Positions 6,550-10,743 of a DNA stretch of 10,743 nt are shown piece after piece. The notes beneath the pieces were generated by a model. That model was not told the origin of the DNA. It was given only the letters and a program-made list of their open reading frames with translations, and did not search any database. Every line of letters begins with the position of its first letter. Position 1 is the first letter of the stretch. The stretch is taken from assembly GCA_902836725.1 (NCBI GenBank), contig CADFRV010000071.1, positions 1 through 10,743 of the forward strand. The letters run 5' to 3'. This DNA comes from Muribaculaceae bacterium. GTDB taxonomy: Bacteria; Bacteroidota; Bacteroidia; Bacteroidales; Muribaculaceae. Made by a program: the position numbers and the translations under genes.

Positions 6550-8118
6550 TTAGTTTACTATCACCTCAATGGGAGCGAGATCGCGGGTTATACCGTCGGG
6601 ACCTGTGGCTTTCACGCGGCTGATGTAGAAACGTTTGCCGCGGCTCAGGCGACGGAACGAATCTTTCTGCCGCTGCGAGAACTGCGCCCCGTCCGACACT
6701 TCGGGGATGGCATTGCCCATCGAATCGAAGAATACGGTCTCGAAGCTCAGCACCTTGAACTGGATGTTGAGCAGGTCGTCGTCAATAGCGGCCTCTATGC
6801 CCGGGGCGTTTACAAGCTGTGCCTTGGCCAGTCCGCGGCCACCGCCTTTGTAATGGGCTGTGTTGCCGTTGTTGTCCTGGAACGCTATATACGGGGTGGG
6901 ATCGGGGAGCTTGCGCACCCTGAATTTTGTCTCAGACATTTTCATGGGACGGCCGTCCATTTCGGCGCTGACGCTGACTACGGCATCCTCGCCTACTTTA
7001 GAAGGATGTGCCACCCAGTGGTCTCCGTTGCGTGTGAGCGTGCCGTTTGTCATGGTGGCGCTCACGGTGCTGTTGGCCACACCAGGTACGGATATGGAGA
7101 TGGGGTTGTCGATACCTGCATAGAGCACGTTCATCATCGTGGCCGAAACGGTGGCGGTAGGCTCGATAACTGTATAGCTTGACTGGAAAGGATGGCGAGT
7201 GACGGATCCGTCGCCGTGCGGCACCTCCAGATAGCCTTTGTAATCGAATGTTCCGGTGGCGCCGGGGTTAAGTTCGTAAAGCCCGTGCTCGTTGGCCAGT
7301 TTGTTACCGTTGATGTAGATTTCCGGGCGCGCCGTGGTATCTACCGCTGCGAGTACGATGTTTGCCGAGTAACGGCCTCCGCGCATTACGAAGCGGCTCT
7401 GCGGTATGACGAATGCATTGAGTTCGTTCACTCTCACGTCGCCGGCGTCCACATTTGCGAGCAATGTCTGCAGGGCCTCACCTTCGGCGTACTTCACATC
7501 GTTCTGTAGCTTGGTCAGGAGTGTCACAGCAGCCACCACAGGCTGTGTATTGAATTTGGATTCCTCCCACGACTGCTTGCCGAGTGTGCCTTTTATGAGG
7601 ACGGGATCGGTGGAGAGGGCGGTCTCTATGCTTTTGCGTTTTCCCGAATCGGCCATCAGCGAGCCGATGTAGGTGCGGTATGCCTCTATGGCGGTACGCA
7701 GTTTTTTACCCTGCGGATTTGGTCCGGAAAGCATAACCACCGAAGCGGCTTCGAGGTCGTCGCGGTTGAGTATGTTGTTCAGATCGGCGTCATCGCCGTC
7801 GGCGCGCTGCACGATGAGATGTTTCAGCGAGTCTATCTGGGTGTAGATGCGGTCTGTCACACGGCGCACCTCGGTGGCCTTGTCATACCACCTCTGGCCT
7901 TTGTCGGGATTCTGTGCCGCAAATGCCTCAAGGGTGTTGAGAATGGCTGCGTTGCGCTGTTCCACGTTGTTGTTGGTGCGCTTTAGGCCCTCTTCCACCT
8001 GTGTGAACCCGTTGAGCACGTCGCTCGACACGTTCAGAGCCAGCATGGCAGTCAGGACGATATACATGAGGTTTATCATCTTCTGACGTGGCGAAAGCCT
8101 TGTGTTGTTGCTGCCCAT
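6550..8118 (-). CDS. porM/gldM: T9SS motor protein PorM/GldM
   Basis: 522-residue inner-membrane protein with one N-terminal transmembrane helix (about 15-33) and a long periplasmic shaft. With PorL/GldL it forms the rotary motor that turns proton-motive force into movement driving T9SS secretion, and gliding where that occurs. The N-terminus carries the hallmark PRQKMINLMYIVLTAMLALN (10-29). Arg11 aligns with Flavobacterium johnsoniae GldM Arg9, reported to matter for motor function. Residues about 36-225 correspond to the helical D1 domain, including WEESKFNTQPVVAAVTLLTK (184-203). Residues from about 225 to the end are beta-rich and fit the D2-D4 domains that reach the PorK/PorN ring. Length is normal for the family. 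It follows porL by 23 nt, within one likely operon. Confidence 0.96.
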   Translation of the reverse strand: MGSNNTRLSPRQKMINLMYIVLTAMLALNVSSDVLNGFTQVEEGLKRTNNNVEQRNAAILNTLEAFAAQNPDKGQRWYDKATEVRRVTDRIYTQIDSLKHLIVQRADGDDADLNNILNRDDLEAASVVMLSGPNPQGKKLRTAIEAYRTYIGSLMADSGKRKSIETALSTDPVLIKGTLGKQSWEESKFNTQPVVAAVTLLTKLQNDVKYAEGEALQTLLANVDAGDVRVNELNAFVIPQSRFVMRGGRYSANIVLAAVDTTARPEIYINGNKLANEHGLYELNPGATGTFDYKGYLEVPHGDGSVTRHPFQSSYTVIEPTATVSATMMNVLYAGIDNPISISVPGVANSTVSATMTNGTLTRNGDHWVAHPSKVGEDAVVSVSAEMDGRPMKMSETKFRVRKLPDPTPYIAFQDNNGNTAHYKGGGRGLAKAQLVNAPGIEAAIDDDLLNIQFKVLSFETVFFDSMGNAIPEVSDGAQFSQRQKDSFRRLSRGKRFYISRVKATGPDGITRDLAPIEVIVN

Positions 8119-8141
8119 ATATCGGTGTTGAAAATTATATT

Positions 8142-9080
8142 TTAGTTCTGGTCCGGGTTAACTGGAGGAGTCGGGGGAGTGGGAGGTGTCTGAGGCATCC
8201 CCTCGGGATTCATCATGGGGCGGTACATGTTGATGGTCATGGCGGTGATCATCTTCTCGTACACAGAGTTTAGCTGCTGCATGTAGCGGGCCATTTTCTC
8301 TGTCTCGGCGCAGTAGCGGGCGCTTGTCTCGGAAGATTTCACATACATGTCGCGTATGTCCTTTATGCCGCGGTTTACGCTGTCGATCGAATCGAGCTGC
8401 GACGATACGCTTTTGAGCTGTATCTCGTAGATGGTGTTCAGACCGTGGATATTGCGGTTGAGATCCTGCATCTGCTCCACATAGCCGCGTGAACTTTCTG
8501 TTATGTTGGCCGAATTTTCGGTGATGGCCTTGTAGGATTCCAGTAGCACGTCGCTTACCTTGTTGAGCGAGCGGGTGGTGTCCTGAAGGTGGCGAAGCTC
8601 GTTGGTCATCTCTGTGATCTGTGCCAGATAGAGCTGTGTGGCGTCGGTTACCTGTGCCATTACCTCGCCGGGCGATGCGTTGTCGCTCAGAACAGGGGTG
8701 GGTATGTCGGCACGCGGGGCCTGCTGTACGCCTGCGCCCTGGGTTCCGGCGATACCGCCATTGATAACCACTCCGCCTCCGCCGGTTCCGTTGAAGTCGG
8801 GGCGGTCCTCAGGGTTGTCGGTATCGAAAACGGGAAAGACATTTTCCCATTTGTACTCGCGTGGCGGACGGTCGAAGGCGGTGAGCATGAACATGAGCAC
8901 CTCGGTACCCATGCCGAGCGACAGCAGGAAGTTGCCGCCGGGGAGGTGCAGGATCTTGAAAAGTGCTCCCCAGATCACGATGGCCGCGCCGATGGAGTAT
9001 GCGAAATTGAAGAAACGCTGTCCTTTCTCGCTTGAAATGAAGGCACTCAGGCCGCGTTTATATGTCTTGAACTTTCCCAT
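8142..9080 (-). CDS. porL/gldL: T9SS motor protein PorL/GldL
   Basis: 312-residue inner-membrane component of the T9SS motor, which surrounds the PorM/GldM helices as an oligomer and conducts protons. Two transmembrane helices lie at about 25-45 (NFAYSIGAAIVIWGALFKIL) and 50-69 (NFLLSLGMGTEVLMFMLTAF). Glu60 in the second helix aligns with F. johnsoniae GldL Glu49, the residue implicated in proton-driven rotation. His45 aligns with the conserved KIxH position. After the family motif PPREYKWENVFPVF (72-85) comes a Gly/Ala-rich linker (98-120), then a long cytoplasmic coiled-coil-like region (about 138-285). The tail is proline-rich (TPPTPPTPPVNP). The start codon fits the family N-terminus and lies 18 nt after porK. 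Confidence 0.95.
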   Translation of the reverse strand: MGKFKTYKRGLSAFISSEKGQRFFNFAYSIGAAIVIWGALFKILHLPGGNFLLSLGMGTEVLMFMLTAFDRPPREYKWENVFPVFDTDNPEDRPDFNGTGGGGVVINGGIAGTQGAGVQQAPRADIPTPVLSDNASPGEVMAQVTDATQLYLAQITEMTNELRHLQDTTRSLNKVSDVLLESYKAITENSANITESSRGYVEQMQDLNRNIHGLNTIYEIQLKSVSSQLDSIDSVNRGIKDIRDMYVKSSETSARYCAETEKMARYMQQLNSVYEKMITAMTINMYRPMMNPEGMPQTPPTPPTPPVNPDQN

Positions 9081-9098
9081 TGTTTACAATAGAGTGGT

Positions 9099-10547
9099 TT
9101 ACTTCTTTTTGTTGAGTTGCTGTCCTTTGGCAAAACCTATCTGCGACCGCACGCAGCGGAAACCGATATAGGAGCGCTGCTCGTTCTGGTATTCCCACAT
9201 GCGTATGTCGCTTCGCACGTTGTGTGCCACATCTTTCCATGAGCCTCCGCGCACGATCTTGCGTTTCATGCGGTATGGGTCCTCGTCGGCTGCATCGTAG
9301 CGGTATTGCGGGTTGAGGTCGCTGGTGAGTTTGCTTACCCCTTCGGTATAGGCGGTAGAGGTCCACTCGCTCACGTTGCCGGCCATGTCGTAGAGGCCGA
9401 AATCGTTTGGCGAATAGGTGCCTACACGCGATGTGATGAGGTGGCCGTCCTTCACATAGTTGCCGTCGTTGGGCTTGAAGTTGGCATAGAAGCATCCTTT
9501 GTCCTCGCTTATAGGCAGGTCCCCCTCCCAGGGATACATGTTGTCGTTTTCTCCGGCACGGGCGGCGAACTCCCATTCCGCCTCTGTAGGCAGACGGTAA
9601 GGCTCCACATACACACCCTCTTTGCCGAGCGCGCGTTTGAGGAAATCGGTGCGCCAGTTGCAGAACGCATTGGCCTGTTCCCAGCTTACACCCACTACAG
9701 GATATTCGCTGTAGCCTCCGTGGCTGAAATACATGCGCACGTAAGGTTCGTTGTATGCGTTCTCGAAGTCGTTGACCCATACGGTAGTGTCGGGGTATAC
9801 GTTCACTATGTATGTGTTGAGGAAATCGTAGTCGCCGGTAAGTCCGCGCGATATTGTCTGGCGGATGATCTCACCCTCGTCGTTGATAAACGCCGTGTCT
9901 TTCGAAATCACAGGTATATCTGTGGGGACAGGGCGGTCGGTATTGTATTCGCGGCGGCGCGGATTCAGGCGGTTTTTGCGTTTGGCAGCCTCGGTGTGGT
10001 TGTACACCTCGTAACGGTAATTGAGCTGCTCGGGATCAAGCTCCCTGGCACCGGTTATCGGGTTGGTGCGGTACACGCTCTCGATGGCGCGTGCCTCGTC
10101 TTCCCCGGGATTGCGCCAGGGGATGGGCTTGTTCCAGTTGAGATGTGGTTTCACGGGGTTGCCTTCGCGGTCTTCCTCGATTTTGTATTCCTCGTTTCCT
10201 CCGTATGCGGGATCCGCAAGGCGTTCCCTGATGATCGAGTCGCGCACCCAGAACACAAATTGCTTGTATTTCGAGTTTGTTATTTCTGTCTCATCCATCC
10301 AGAAAGCGTCGACCGACATCCCTTTGGGATCGGCTGCAAGATTCCATGCACTGTCTGCTTTCTGCGGTCCCATTTCCATGGATCCCCGGCTGACGAGCAC
10401 CATGCCGTAAGGAGTAGGCTCGGCCCAGGCTGTACCGCCCACACCGGTAACCTCGCCTCCGCTGGATGAGCGTGCTCCCGCGGCGCATGATGCCACCAGA
10501 GCGCCGATCGCAACCGGCAAGAGATATAACGAAACGTTCTTCTTCAT
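9099..10547 (-). CDS. porK/gldK: T9SS ring lipoprotein PorK/GldK
   Basis: 482-residue lipoprotein that forms the T9SS periplasmic ring with PorN/GldN and is tethered to the outer membrane. The signal peptide ends in a lipobox, VAS|C, with Cys21 as the likely lipidation site. The fold is that of formylglycine-generating enzymes: EMGPQ near 58, FWMDETEITNSKYKQF (82-97), RLPTEAEWEFAAR (318-330), MAGNVSEW (388-395), RGGSW (433-437) and GFRCVR (462-467). The region from about 105 to 280 is a family-specific insertion. Besides Cys21 only Cys296, Cys352 and Cys465 are present. The closely spaced Cys pair used for catalysis by true formylglycine-generating enzymes is missing (RSDIR at 445-449 sits there), consistent with a structural role. 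Length is normal for the family. It follows porP by 59 nt. Confidence 0.95.
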   Translation of the reverse strand: MKKNVSLYLLPVAIGALVASCAAGARSSSGGEVTGVGGTAWAEPTPYGMVLVSRGSMEMGPQKADSAWNLAADPKGMSVDAFWMDETEITNSKYKQFVFWVRDSIIRERLADPAYGGNEEYKIEEDREGNPVKPHLNWNKPIPWRNPGEDEARAIESVYRTNPITGARELDPEQLNYRYEVYNHTEAAKRKNRLNPRRREYNTDRPVPTDIPVISKDTAFINDEGEIIRQTISRGLTGDYDFLNTYIVNVYPDTTVWVNDFENAYNEPYVRMYFSHGGYSEYPVVGVSWEQANAFCNWRTDFLKRALGKEGVYVEPYRLPTEAEWEFAARAGENDNMYPWEGDLPISEDKGCFYANFKPNDGNYVKDGHLITSRVGTYSPNDFGLYDMAGNVSEWTSTAYTEGVSKLTSDLNPQYRYDAADEDPYRMKRKIVRGGSWKDVAHNVRSDIRMWEYQNEQRSYIGFRCVRSQIGFAKGQQLNKKK

Positions 10548-10599
10548 ATGGTGATTATCCTCTTGTTATTCAGATCTTTGTTTTTGGTTAAGATGCGTT

Positions 10600-10620
10600 T
10601 CCGCAGTTACATTATGCGGA
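10600..10620. repeat. Hairpin at the porP/porK junction
   Basis: TCCGCA (10600-10605) and TGCGGA (10615-10620) are perfect arms around a 9-nt loop that contains the porP stop codon. On the minus-strand transcript no T-run follows, so it is unlikely to be a full terminator. It might modulate the relative expression of porP and the downstream genes, or protect the mRNA. Confidence 0.35.
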
Positions 10621-10743
10621 TGCTTTTATGTCGGTGTCGGTTTTTGTCGGAGAGATCGAGCTTGAGGCTGTAGCCGGCGAATATCTCGTGGCTTCCCGAC
10701 GACGCCTTGGCGATTGCCGATGTGGGGTAGTCGTAGCTGTAGC
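10607..10743 (-). CDS. porP: PorP/SprF family T9SS outer-membrane protein (3' end only)
   Basis: Only the last 44 codons fall in the window; the gene continues past the right edge. The frame reads YSYDYPTSAIAKASSG, then SHEIFAGYSLKLDL, and stops at TAA (10609-10607). A GSHE(I/L)xxxY segment close to the C-terminus is typical of the PorP/SprF family, whose barrels end in this strand. Its place directly upstream of porK matches the porP-K-L-M-N order known from Porphyromonas gingivalis. PorP-type proteins sit in the outer membrane and associate with the PorK/PorN ring. After the last strand there is a short basic extension (DKNRHRHKSIRIM). It is too short for AT/GC, repeat or fold arguments, so the call rests on the motif and the gene order. 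Confidence 0.8.
   Translation of the reverse strand, partial: YSYDYPTSAIAKASSGSHEIFAGYSLKLDLSDKNRHRHKSIRIM

Noticed and set aside
6514..7182. Plus-strand open frame opposite the porM end
   Set aside because: It runs through the porM stop region opposite a well-conserved family protein and has no credible features of its own.
9058..9780. Minus-strand 240-codon frame overlapping porK and the start of porL
   Set aside because: It is an Arg/Cys-rich out-of-frame reading of porK; both overlapped genes are certain.
9306..10469. Plus-strand open frame of 387 codons opposite porK
   Set aside because: PorK is unmistakable on the minus strand. The opposite frame is rich in Cys, His and Val without family motifs, as expected of a complementary shadow.
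9099..10547. PorK as an active sulfatase-maturing enzyme
   Set aside because: The paired catalytic cysteines are missing and the gene sits in the T9SS core operon in the place expected for the ring lipoprotein.
1..10743. CRISPR arrays, tRNAs, insertion sequences, toxin-antitoxin or defence genes
   Set aside because: I looked for direct repeat arrays, transposase-like products, cloverleaf segments and small gene pairs and saw none; all the main coding space is explained by envelope and secretion genes.

Overview
The window looks like the chromosome of a Bacteroidota bacterium, most likely of the order Bacteroidales. A gut lineage such as Muribaculaceae is a guess from memory. The evidence is the core gene set of the type IX secretion system (T9SS, Por/Gld), two DcaP-type outer-membrane porins of the Bacteroidota style, and Bacteroidota-type promoters (TTTG about 20 nt upstream of TAnnTTTG). 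Coding density is high. I see no tRNA, rRNA, CRISPR array, insertion sequence or phage gene. No gap between genes is longer than about 215 bases.

Layout, left to right. At 117-2891 two paralogous DcaP-like porin genes lie in tandem on the minus strand, 66 nt apart, with a hairpin terminator beyond the second. A 216-nt divergent region (2892-3107) follows. It holds a well-formed promoter for a plus-strand potassium/proton antiporter of the CPA1 family with a C-terminal RCK_C domain (3108-4625). Next, also on the plus strand, is a gene for a small exported helical protein of unknown function (4701-5147) with its own apparent promoter. This gene converges on the T9SS operon, with a terminator hairpin (5190-5225) between them.

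The right half, read on the minus strand from 10743 to 5298, is porP (3' end only), porK/gldK, porL/gldL, porM/gldM and porN/gldN. This is the canonical T9SS core order, and the tight spacing (18-64 nt) suggests one operon. PorL and PorM form the proton-driven inner-membrane motor. PorK (lipoprotein) and PorN form the periplasmic ring under the outer membrane. PorP is an outer-membrane partner of the ring. Residues known to matter for the motor in Flavobacterium johnsoniae (GldL Glu49, GldM Arg9) are present, so the motor looks intact.

I do not see a wholly new system. The points most worth a second look are the long Ala/Glu-rich then Lys/Arg-rich tail on PorN, the unknown exported protein facing the T9SS operon, the divergent tandem porin pair, and perfect short palindromes upstream of each porin gene.
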